Assembly: GCA_016930435.1 (NCBI GenBank)
Contig: JAFGGQ010000130.1
Span: forward strand, 1-15,317
DNA: 15,317 nt
Direction of reading: 5' to 3'
DNA from: a bacterium
GTDB lineage: Bacteria; UBP14; UBA6098; JAFGQG01
Shown: positions 6,511 through 15,200 of the stretch, one piece after another
Layout of the letters: the number at the start of each line of letters is the position of its first letter
How positions within the stretch are numbered: the stretch's first letter is position 1
The notes under the pieces: generated by a model
Told to the model about the DNA's origin: nothing
The model's input: the letters and a program-made list of their open reading frames with translations, nothing else
The model's database searches: none
Position numbers and translations under genes: made by a program

Positions 6511-8205
6511 ATGCGCTTAGGAGAGATGCTTATAAATAGTGGGTACATCACCGAAGAACAATTGGAGATGGCCCTTAAAAAGCAGAAGGAAACCCACGAG
6601 AAGCTTGGTGAAATCCTGCTTAAATTAGGGTTTATCCAGAATGAAAACATTATCAATGCCTTTCTCGCCAAGCAGCTTAATATCGGTACGGTTACACTTT
6701 CCGACATTGAACTCAATCCTGACACGGTAAAGATCATTCCCGAGGAGTTAGCCCGGAAATACAATATAATCGGGACGATGAAGGTGGGTAAGACCCTTTT
6801 CGTTGCCTCCAGCGATCCCCATAATGTTCAGATGCTGGATAGCATAAAATTCGCTCTGGGTTATGATATACAGCTTTTACTTGCAGCTAAAGCTCAAATC
6901 GCCCAGGCCATCGATAAATACTATCAGGATGGTTCCGAAATGCTATCCGAAATCATGGATAAGGTAGAAGAAGAAGAAATGGAGATCGTTGATGAAAAGA
7001 AGGAGGACTTTTCTGAAGCGCAGTTAGAACAGATAATCCATGAAAGACCGCTGGTCAAACTAGTCGATGGGATAATTGCAGATGCGGTAATGAAACATGT
7101 CTCCGATATTCATATCGAACCTTTTCAAAAAAAATTAAGGTTGCGCTACCGAATCGATGGGAACCTGGTAGAAATGCCCCCTCTACCAATTCAGATGAGA
7201 GCCGCTGTAGTATCCCGCATAAAGATCATGAGCAAACTGAATATCTCCCAGACGCGCTTGCCTCAGGACGGCCGTATTAAGGTCGCTTATGGCGGGCGAA
7301 ATATCGATATCCGTGTAAACGTCTTGCCTACTGTTTTCGGTGAAAAGGTGGTGATGAGGCTTCTGGATCCCGTTAATTTAAAACTTGATCTAAGAAAATT
7401 GGGTTTCCCGGAAAAAGGTTCCGCTTTATTCAGAACCGCCATCAGGCTCCCTTTTGGAATGATCCTGGTAGTAGGACCGACCGGATCGGGAAAGACCACT
7501 ACCCTCTATTCAGCACTTCTTGAGTTGAACACCAGTGATACCAACATTATGACGGTTGAGGATCCTGTAGAGTTTAATCTGCGAGGTATCAACCAGGTAA
7601 GCGTACGTGAAGATGTAGGGCTCACTTTTGCGGCTGCATTGAGGTCTTTCCTGCGTCAGGATCCGGATATCATCCTGGTCGGTGAGATCCGGGATTATGA
7701 AACTGCCGAGATAGCCATTAAAGCGGCTCTTACCGGGCATCTGGTCTTTTCAACCCTTCATACCAATAATGCTCCTGCTACCATTACCCGATTGGTTGAT
7801 CTTGGTTCCACACCCTTTCTGGTGGCATCTGCGGTTAAACTGATCGTGGCTCAAAGACTATTAAAACTGGTCTGTCCTCATTGCAAGGTTGATTATCAGC
7901 CTACCCCGGATGAGCTTGAGCAATTAGGATTATCGACCCAGGAAGCCAGGAACATCAAGTTCTATCACGGCAGAGGCTGTCCAGAATGCTCTGGTACCGG
8001 TTATCGCGGCCGAACTGCGGTATTCGAGGTGATGTATCTTACCAAAAAAATCCAGAGGATGATCATTGAGGAGGCGAGCGCCATCGAAATCCAGAATGTA
8101 GCACGGACAGAGGGCATGCTTACCCTCCGTGAAGAAGCCATTGAAAAACTTAAAGTGGGAATAACAACCGTGGAACAGGTAATTGCTGAAACCATGATCG
8201 ATTAG
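6511..8205 (+). CDS. pilB: Type IV pilus extension ATPase PilB, copy 3
   Basis: This third full-length paralogue (564 residues) is the most canonical of the three in its motor domain. It shows the MshEN-like start RLGEMLINSG (2-11), a strongly acidic linker (EEEEMEIVDEKKED, about 153-166), PQDGR (251-255), Walker A (322-329, K328), Asp box EDP (350-352), the standard FLRQDPD into Walker B (380-392, E392), His box STLHTNN (414-420, H417) and tetracysteine C455, C458, C490, C493. The ribosome site is modest (TAGGATAATA before the ATG). It is followed after 30 bases by pilT. Being next to pilT and pilC with the most conventional motifs, it is the best candidate for the standard extension motor; that is inference. 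By eye it shares most core-domain positions with copies 1 and 2, but the copies are clearly diverged and not a recent duplication. Confidence 0.93.
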   Translation: MRLGEMLINSGYITEEQLEMALKKQKETHEKLGEILLKLGFIQNENIINAFLAKQLNIGTVTLSDIELNPDTVKIIPEELARKYNIIGTMKVGKTLFVASSDPHNVQMLDSIKFALGYDIQLLLAAKAQIAQAIDKYYQDGSEMLSEIMDKVEEEEMEIVDEKKEDFSEAQLEQIIHERPLVKLVDGIIADAVMKHVSDIHIEPFQKKLRLRYRIDGNLVEMPPLPIQMRAAVVSRIKIMSKLNISQTRLPQDGRIKVAYGGRNIDIRVNVLPTVFGEKVVMRLLDPVNLKLDLRKLGFPEKGSALFRTAIRLPFGMILVVGPTGSGKTTTLYSALLELNTSDTNIMTVEDPVEFNLRGINQVSVREDVGLTFAAALRSFLRQDPDIILVGEIRDYETAEIAIKAALTGHLVFSTLHTNNAPATITRLVDLGSTPFLVASAVKLIVAQRLLKLVCPHCKVDYQPTPDELEQLGLSTQEARNIKFYHGRGCPECSGTGYRGRTAVFEVMYLTKKIQRMIIEEASAIEIQNVARTEGMLTLREEAIEKLKVGITTVEQVIAETMID

Positions 8206-8235
8206 AATCCCAACATCAGCAATGAAAGGACAACT

Positions 8236-9318
8236 ATGATTTCAATCAGACAACTTTTAGATGAAATGATCAGAAGGGGCTCCTCTGATCTTCATATTAC
8301 CGTGGGCAGCCCACCCCAATTCCGTATAGATGGCAACCTGGTCCGGACGCAGTATGAGGTCATCAATCCGGAGATATCCAAGAAGCTTGCTTATAGCCTG
8401 ATGACCGAAAAACAGAAACAGAAATTCGAGGAGAACTGGGAACTTGATTTTTCGTTCGGTATCGACGATCTTTCCCGCTTCCGCGCCAATGCGTATCTTC
8501 AGAAAGGGTATGTGGGCCTGGCGCTCAGGAGTATCCCTTCAAAAATCCAGACTTCTGCAGAGCTGGGCTTACCTCCGGTAATCTCAACATTTGCCAATTT
8601 TCCACGGGGATTGGTACTGGTAACAGGGCCTACCGGCTCCGGAAAATCCACTACACTGGCCTCGATTATAGATAAAATCAATGAGGAGCGGCATCATCAT
8701 ATTATGACCGTGGAGGATCCCATTGAATTCGTCCACGAACATAAGAATTGCTTAGTCAATCAGCGTGAGGTTTTTGCAGACACCCTTTCCTTTGGATTAG
8801 CTTTAAAACATGTGCTCAGGGAGGACCCGGATGTCGTATTGATCGGGGAGATGCGGGATCTTGAAACCACCCAGGCTGCTTTAACTGTCGCTGAAACCGG
8901 TCATTTAGTATTTGCGACCCTGCATACCAATTCCGCGGCTGAATCCATCAACCGGATCATTGACATTTTTCCTACAACGCAACAGACCCAGATCCGGGTT
9001 CAATTGGCTTTCGTGGTTCAAGCTATTGTTACCCAGCAGTTAATACCCAAGATAGGAGGAGGCCGCTGCGTAGCCTGCGAGGTATTGATGGCGACACCTG
9101 CTGTCAGGGCACAGATCCGCGAAGATAAGGTACACCAGATCTATTCAACTATTCAAGCCGGTCAAAAACATGGTATGAATACGATGAACATGTCCTTAGC
9201 GGAGCTCTATCTTGCACGTAAGATCAGCCTGGAGGAAGCCATAGCCCGTTCATCTAATATCACCGAGTTGAACGATATCATTGCCAGGAAAAGGCAAGTA
9301 AGAACAGCAAGCTTTTAA
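8236..9318 (+). CDS. pilT: Twitching motility retraction ATPase PilT
   Basis: PilT is the hexameric ATPase that depolymerises the pilus and pulls it in. At 360 residues it has the usual compact length and lacks the MshEN region and tetracysteine of PilB. Landmarks are the N-terminal SSDLHITVGSPP (16-27), Walker A GPTGSGKST (131-139, K137), Asp box VEDPIEF (159-165), Walker B DPDVVLIGE (197-205, E205) and the His box ATLHTN (227-232, H230). Also present is the C-terminal retraction motif (AIRNLIRE in characterised PilT proteins), seen here as AVRAQIRE (289-296), followed by the HQIYSTIQAGQ segment. The variant keeps Ala, Arg, the second Ile and the final Arg-Glu. The start follows GAAAGGA. It lies between pilB copy 3 and pilC, a standard pilBTC order with extra pilB genes at the front. 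Confidence 0.97.
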   Translation: MISIRQLLDEMIRRGSSDLHITVGSPPQFRIDGNLVRTQYEVINPEISKKLAYSLMTEKQKQKFEENWELDFSFGIDDLSRFRANAYLQKGYVGLALRSIPSKIQTSAELGLPPVISTFANFPRGLVLVTGPTGSGKSTTLASIIDKINEERHHHIMTVEDPIEFVHEHKNCLVNQREVFADTLSFGLALKHVLREDPDVVLIGEMRDLETTQAALTVAETGHLVFATLHTNSAAESINRIIDIFPTTQQTQIRVQLAFVVQAIVTQQLIPKIGGGRCVACEVLMATPAVRAQIREDKVHQIYSTIQAGQKHGMNTMNMSLAELYLARKISLEEAIARSSNITELNDIIARKRQVRTASF

Positions 9319-9333
9319 GATAAGGATAATATT

Positions 9334-10533
9334 ATGCCTACTTTTGAATACAGCGGACGGACTACTTCCGGAGCGACCGTTACCGGTTCTCTGGATGCCA
9401 AGAACAAGGAAGAACTGCAAAAGTTTTTACGACGGCAGAAGATCGTTGTTACCAATGTCAAGCGGAAGCGGAAGGATATCCAGATCAACATCGGCAAAAA
9501 GGTCAAATCGGTGGACCTGTCCCGTTTTACCAGGCAGTTTGCCACCATGATCGAGGCTGGATTACCGTTAGTGCAATGCCTGGACATACTCTCTTCCCAG
9601 AGCCCAAACAAGATATTTGCGAAGGCTATTGGGGACATAAGGGATTCCGTTGCGGGTGGAAGCACACTTGCAGCCGCCCTGGGCAAGCATAAAAGTATAT
9701 TCGATGAGCTGTATGTAAATATGGTGGAAGCCGGTGAGATCGGCGGAGCTCTGGAAACCATCCTCAAAAGATTGGCGGATTACCGCGAAAAAACCGACAG
9801 GCTTCGGCGAAAGGTAAAAGGAGCAATGGTTTACCCTGCAATCATTTCCGTTTTTGCGGTAGGTGTTACCATAATAATGTTAGCCTTTATAATACCGATA
9901 TTCGCAGCAATGTTCGAGGGATTAGGGGCGGAATTGCCAGGTCCTACCAAGTTCGTTTTAGCACTCAGCAACTTTATCAGGGGTAATTTTATTATTTTTA
10001 TTCTTTTAATCATCGGCCTTGCGGTTGCTTTCAGGCTAATGAATAAAAATCCCAAAACCAAGTTATATATTGATAAAATGAAACTATCACTTCCGGTTCT
10101 GGGAATGTTAATAAAAAAGACTGCTATATCCCGTTTCACCAGGACCCTGGGCACCCTATTAAAGAGTGGAGTGAATCTCATTGACGCTCTTGGGATTACC
10201 GGAAAAGCCTCGGGAAATTTAGTGCTCCAGCAAGCCATTCAGCATGCCATGATAAGTATATCCGAAGGAGAGACAATTACTACCCCTCTGGAAGAGGCTA
10301 AGATATTTCCCCCAATGGTCCTGCAGATGATCGGAGTAGGCGAAAAAACAGGCAATCTGGACGGTATGCTCTCCAAAATAGCCGAATTCTACGACGAGGA
10401 AGTTGATGCTGCAGTGGATGCCCTGACAGCAATGATCGAACCGATCGTGATTATGGTGCTTGGTGTAGTAATCGGTGGATTGCTGATATCCATGTATTTG
10501 CCCATGTTTGACATTATAGGTCAAATTCAATAA
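9334..10533 (+). CDS. pilC: Type IV pilus inner-membrane platform protein PilC
   Basis: PilC is the polytopic platform on which PilB and PilT hexamers act. The 399-residue length matches the family. Two T2SSF repeats are visible: the first begins FTRQFATMIEAGLPL (65-79) and the second FTRTLGTLLKSGVNL (268-282). The conserved GE-x-GG/TG-x-L motifs occur at about 134-139 and 336-341. Three membrane segments can be placed at about 167-190, 217-236 and 367-388, the usual topology with a large cytoplasmic N-terminal half. The start follows AAGGATAATATT. Only a single pilC is present for three upstream pilB genes, so the three motors would share one platform unless other platforms exist elsewhere. 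Confidence 0.97.
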   Translation: MPTFEYSGRTTSGATVTGSLDAKNKEELQKFLRRQKIVVTNVKRKRKDIQINIGKKVKSVDLSRFTRQFATMIEAGLPLVQCLDILSSQSPNKIFAKAIGDIRDSVAGGSTLAAALGKHKSIFDELYVNMVEAGEIGGALETILKRLADYREKTDRLRRKVKGAMVYPAIISVFAVGVTIIMLAFIIPIFAAMFEGLGAELPGPTKFVLALSNFIRGNFIIFILLIIGLAVAFRLMNKNPKTKLYIDKMKLSLPVLGMLIKKTAISRFTRTLGTLLKSGVNLIDALGITGKASGNLVLQQAIQHAMISISEGETITTPLEEAKIFPPMVLQMIGVGEKTGNLDGMLSKIAEFYDEEVDAAVDALTAMIEPIVIMVLGVVIGGLLISMYLPMFDIIGQIQ

Positions 10534-10556
10534 AAATCCGAAAGGCGCAAGAAGTA

Positions 10557-12248
10557 TTGATTACCTGGAGAGAACATTTTGTCCGTAAGATCAAGTGGCT
10601 TTTAATATCCCGCTTTGTTATCTTTATACTGATCTTCAGCGCGGTTTTAATTCTCCTCCCCAAACAGATCATGCTGAACCGCTTGTTTATCGTTTACGGC
10701 GTAGGCACCCTCAGTTATTTGATTGCCCTCTTCATGTGGGAGATTACCAGGAAAGAGATCAGTTTTAACTTCCTTTGCGCCCTGCAGCTATGTTTCGAGA
10801 TTCTGGTCGAGGCCGGGATCGTACACGCTACAGGCGGAATCGATAGCCCCTTCACTATTTTCTTTGCGTTTTCCATCTTAAGCTCTGCTTTCGTTTTCGG
10901 GTTTGTGGGGACCTTATTAGTAGCCACTTTTGCAGTATTAGCCTTTAACGCTACCCTGATTCTTGAATATCACGGGATCTTGCCCACCTTATCTTCTCTG
11001 GATGCCATTCTTTATACCGATACCGAATTACTATTTCTCCGCGCCTTTATCTTTACCTGTTTCCTTTATGCAATGGCTTTTTTGAGCGGTTACCTATCCG
11101 GAAAACTAAAAACCCAAATCGGGGAGATGGAGGAGGTCTTTTCCAAGTTTAAAAGAATAAAACTGGATACTGAAGGGATTCTGCAACACATGAAAAGCGG
11201 ATTGATAACCGTGAACCAGGAGGCCAAAGTTATCTTTTACAACCAGACCGCGGTTGAGATACTGGATATCCACGGAGAGACGGTAAAGGATAAACAAATA
11301 TTCGAAGTATTATCCGAAAACCGTTTAGCGAATATCCGTCAAAAATTTGAGAAGACCTTGAATACCAAAACACCTCATACAAACCGCAGTGAGATCATCA
11401 TCAGAAATAAACTGAACAATGAGATACCCTTAGCCCTTGTTATTTCAAACCTTTACGAGGATGACCTGTTTCAGGGAGCAATTGCGGTCTTTGAAGATAT
11501 CACCAGTATTAAAGAGACGGAGAAGCATCTTCGGGAAATCGAGAAAATGGCTGCCATTGGGGAGCTTTCAGCACATCTGGCACACGAAATCCGTAACCCA
11601 TTAGCTTCAATTCGGGGTTCCGCGGAAGTTCTGGCAAGCGACCTTAATATAGAAAATGATAATAAAAAGCTGATGAACTTAATTATAAAGGAAACCGATC
11701 GATTGTCACTGATCTTAGGTGAATTCCTTGAGTTTGCCCGGATCGGGGAAATCCCTCTTAAACAGTTTACGCAATCCACGGTGAATATAAATAAACTAAT
11801 CGATGCTATTATCGATGAGTTGCATAATAATCCAATCTTTAACGGAAATATTGATATTTCCAACCAATTAGGGGCAAATGAGATAAACGTCAAAGGGCGG
11901 GAAGATTATTTAAAAAATGTATTCCTTAATCTCTTGATAAATTCAATTGAAGCTATTTTTCCGGAGAAAGGTGAGATAATTATTCAATTGGCTGCTGAAA
12001 AGCGCCATCTTTTTTCGGAGGGGACTATGGTAGGAATTTCAGTAAGGGACACCGGAAGGGGGGTCTCTGATAATGATAAAAAAGAGATCTTCAAACCTTT
12101 CTATTCAACCAAGGTAAAGGGTTCCGGTTTAGGATTAGCCATTGCTCAAAGAATAGTCAATCAGCATCAGGGTTACATAGAGATTGGGGACAACCAACCA
12201 CAAGGCTTGGTTATAACCGTCTATCTTCAGAAAGAGGTTGATAAATGA
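10557..12248 (+). CDS. pilS: PilS-like membrane sensor histidine kinase
   Basis: This membrane-bound sensor kinase (563 residues) resembles PilS, which with the regulator PilR controls pilin transcription. About six hydrophobic segments fill residues 12-180 with no large periplasmic domain, then a short coiled linker and a PAS domain (about 205-315). The HisKA H-box is LAHEIRNP (341-348, phosphoacceptor H343). The catalytic domain has the N box (NLLINS, N458/N462), G1 DTGRG (498-502), an F box around FKPFYSTK (512-519) and G2 GSGLG (522-526). The start is TTG at 10557, 24 bases after pilC, with AAAGG 11 bases upstream; the first in-frame ATG (residue 39) would remove the first membrane segment. 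No response-regulator gene follows. The next frame instead overlaps the stop codon (ATGA). The PilS name rests on architecture and location; an NtrB- or AtoS-like kinase of other function is possible. Confidence 0.85.
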   Translation: MITWREHFVRKIKWLLISRFVIFILIFSAVLILLPKQIMLNRLFIVYGVGTLSYLIALFMWEITRKEISFNFLCALQLCFEILVEAGIVHATGGIDSPFTIFFAFSILSSAFVFGFVGTLLVATFAVLAFNATLILEYHGILPTLSSLDAILYTDTELLFLRAFIFTCFLYAMAFLSGYLSGKLKTQIGEMEEVFSKFKRIKLDTEGILQHMKSGLITVNQEAKVIFYNQTAVEILDIHGETVKDKQIFEVLSENRLANIRQKFEKTLNTKTPHTNRSEIIIRNKLNNEIPLALVISNLYEDDLFQGAIAVFEDITSIKETEKHLREIEKMAAIGELSAHLAHEIRNPLASIRGSAEVLASDLNIENDNKKLMNLIIKETDRLSLILGEFLEFARIGEIPLKQFTQSTVNINKLIDAIIDELHNNPIFNGNIDISNQLGANEINVKGREDYLKNVFLNLLINSIEAIFPEKGEIIIQLAAEKRHLFSEGTMVGISVRDTGRGVSDNDKKEIFKPFYSTKVKGSGLGLAIAQRIVNQHQGYIEIGDNQPQGLVITVYLQKEVDK

Positions 12249-15200
12249 ATCAGAGATATGTCAGATATTTTTTCCCGTCATTTTTTCTTTCTTTATTAAT
12301 TCTATTTGCCTTACGGGGGTTTTCAGTTCCCTATCTTCATGGGGAACCCGGCGAGGTCTCATCTTATAAGCAGGCTATGCCGGAACGCCAGACTGCTTCC
12401 ACCCTGGTGCCCTGTATCTGTATCCAGAGCAATTATAATGGGGGAATAGCTACTCAGAATGTTCGGGAATGTGTAGCCACCACCGACCCTGATCCCTCCG
12501 AAATGGGAGAGGGAACCACCTGGATCGGCGATTTCGTGGAGGGTGATTTAGCCAATCATGACCTCCTGTACGATTTCTATCATGATATAGGGGGCTGGGA
12601 CCCGGCCTCCCCACGTCCATGGAGTTCCTGGGTAACCTTCAATGTGGATGGAAACCTTTATAATATAAGGGGGGTTCCTGCCGGGACTTCAACCCCAACT
12701 TTGATCTCCGCACCTTCTTCTGCCGGGGACACTATATGGACTACCTGGCGAACGCCGGAAGGGATAGAAATAACACAAAAATTATCACCGCGCCAGATTA
12801 ACGGACCGGGTTCCGCAACCATCCTCTACCAGTATCAGATCGAGAACACCAGTTCTTCTTCCCACAATGTAGGGGTTCTGCTTCAGTTCGATACCATGAT
12901 TAACGGTAACGACGCTACCCGGATATCCACCGCTTACGGTTTCGAGGATAATGAGCTTGATTTTGTAGCACCCTCTATCCCCAACTACTGGCAAGCCTGG
13001 GAAAACGATGATCTTACCGGCATAGTAGCCCAAGGGGATCTGATCGGCCCGGAGGCAGTTATGCCCGACCGGGTCTGCATGGGTTATTGGGAAACATATT
13101 ACGATGTCGCCTGGTCCTATACCGCATTTGGACTCCCCTATGTTGACAGCGCCGTCCTGCTCTGGTGGAACCCGGTGCCCGTTCCCGCCGGGGGAAGCCA
13201 TGAAGTTGCTACATATTACGGACTGGGTGGAGATCTGGTCGCCGAAGGGGATCTCCAACTTAACCTTAACCCGGTAACACTTAATTGCGCACGATGCGGT
13301 GAAATTTCACCGGACCCCTTTGAGCTCGTACTCCTGGTTACCAATACTTATTACGATTTCTTCCATCCTTTTGGTGTAATAGCTGAAAACGTGCAGACCG
13401 TCCTTACCATTGATCACCCGGAATGCCTTACCCTGGTCAGCGGAGCCCTTACTCAATATACTACTCCACAAAATCTGAACGGGGGAACGCTGCTTGATCC
13501 CGTCGGTGAAACCGGGACTTCCGCCTGGCGGTTCTCCCCCAATCCGGCATGTGAAGGCGACTCCGTCTGCTTTCATATCGAAGTTACTACTACCACCAGT
13601 TCGATACCCGGCAATTCCATTGATTATTGCATTTATATCCCTATCTGTATAGGCAATCCACCGGATGTCTATGCCGGAATGGACACCATCATCTGCCTGG
13701 GTGAATCACTACGCATCGGCGGCGCGCCTACCGCCTATGGAGGATCACCACCTTACTCTTATAGCTGGACACCGGCCACTTACATCAGCAGTACTACTGT
13801 TGCGAATCCGATGGTTTGGCCCCCTTCCCCGGCAAATTATATCTGCACCGTTACTGACGACAGCGGCTGCGTAGGGGTTGATACCGTATATATCCAAATA
13901 TCCGACCCATCTGCTGATGCAGGTTTTGACACCACACTTTGCAATGGTGAATCGGTTGAGATAGGAGGACGCCCCACTGGCTGGGGAGGATTTGAACCCT
14001 ATAGTTATTCCTGGGTTCCCATCGATATGCTAAGCGATCATACCGATCCCAATCCTTTGGCTACACCGACCACTACAACTACCTTTACGGTCTCCGTTAC
14101 CGACCGGATCGGATGCATAGCCTATGATACAGTTCTGGTTACAGTAGCAAATTCCCCACTGGTCTCCATCCTGATCCCTCAACCCTGCGAGGGTATTACC
14201 AGTTGCGAATTCCAGGAAATAGTATTCCTGATCACCGACTCAACATCCGAGGTAGATACCAGCGCGCTGATCCTGAATATTGAAGGGGCGCTCTTTACTA
14301 TACGCGACCCGGAATTATCCTGGAGCGATCCGGGCACCCTGATTTTCATACCCTCCCGGCCATGGGATCATGGGGATACCGTCAATTTCTACCTGCACGA
14401 TGTTCGAAATATAGCTCTCTGTTACGCGGATACCGTATTCTGTTCTTTTATTGTGGATATCTTACCCCCTGTTCCCTTTAGCGAGGAACCCCATGCCGAT
14501 ACAGTTATCTTCACACCTACACCTACCATAACTATTCAGATAACCGATACCCCCGCCGGTATCGATACTGCCTCCTTCAATTTTATCACCGTATATGTGA
14601 ATGGCATACCGGTTACCGGATATACCATCACCTGGGACGGCTTGAACCTGGGATTCGAGGGCCTTACGTTCATGGATGGTGATAGCGTTATGATATGCCT
14701 GGACAGATTATATGACGATCCCTATTATGATTACTGTGAACCGAACGATACCGCTTACTGCTGGTGGTTTATCGTAGCCCTGTCCGGCCCGGAAGCTTAC
14801 ATTATACACCCAATGCCCGATTCCATCACAGCTTGTGACCCGGAAACCATCATCATCCATCTGGCCGGGACTATGGCCGAGGTCGATCCCGCTACTATCG
14901 AGCTCTATATCGACTGCATACTCTATACAATTGCATCCCCTTATTTGGAATACTATCCGGCAGATTCACTCCTTATCTTTGCACCCCCTGAAGGATTCTG
15001 GACCCCGTACGACGGTGACTCCGTTCATGTTGAACTGCTAAGGGCGGATGATATTCACGGAGCACCGCTTGAAGACCCTCTTATATGGCACTTCTGGGTG
15101 GATTACTCACCTCCAGTCTTCTGGAACATCCTTCCGCCACCTGATACCACAATCACCACTCCCGCTCCAATGATCTCAATCAATCTCTACGATAGCTTAA

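Noticed and set aside
3070-8205. Assembly artefact: the three pilB copies as a collapsed or duplicated contig.
   Set aside because: The copies differ throughout in nucleotide and protein sequence, and their intergenic gaps differ in length and sequence, so this is real paralogy rather than a repeated assembly segment.
12785-13576. Long minus-strand frames (157 and 89 codons) opposite the giant protein.
   Set aside because: The plus-strand frame is continuous for over 1000 codons with a signal peptide and repeats; the minus frames are by-products of its codon usage.
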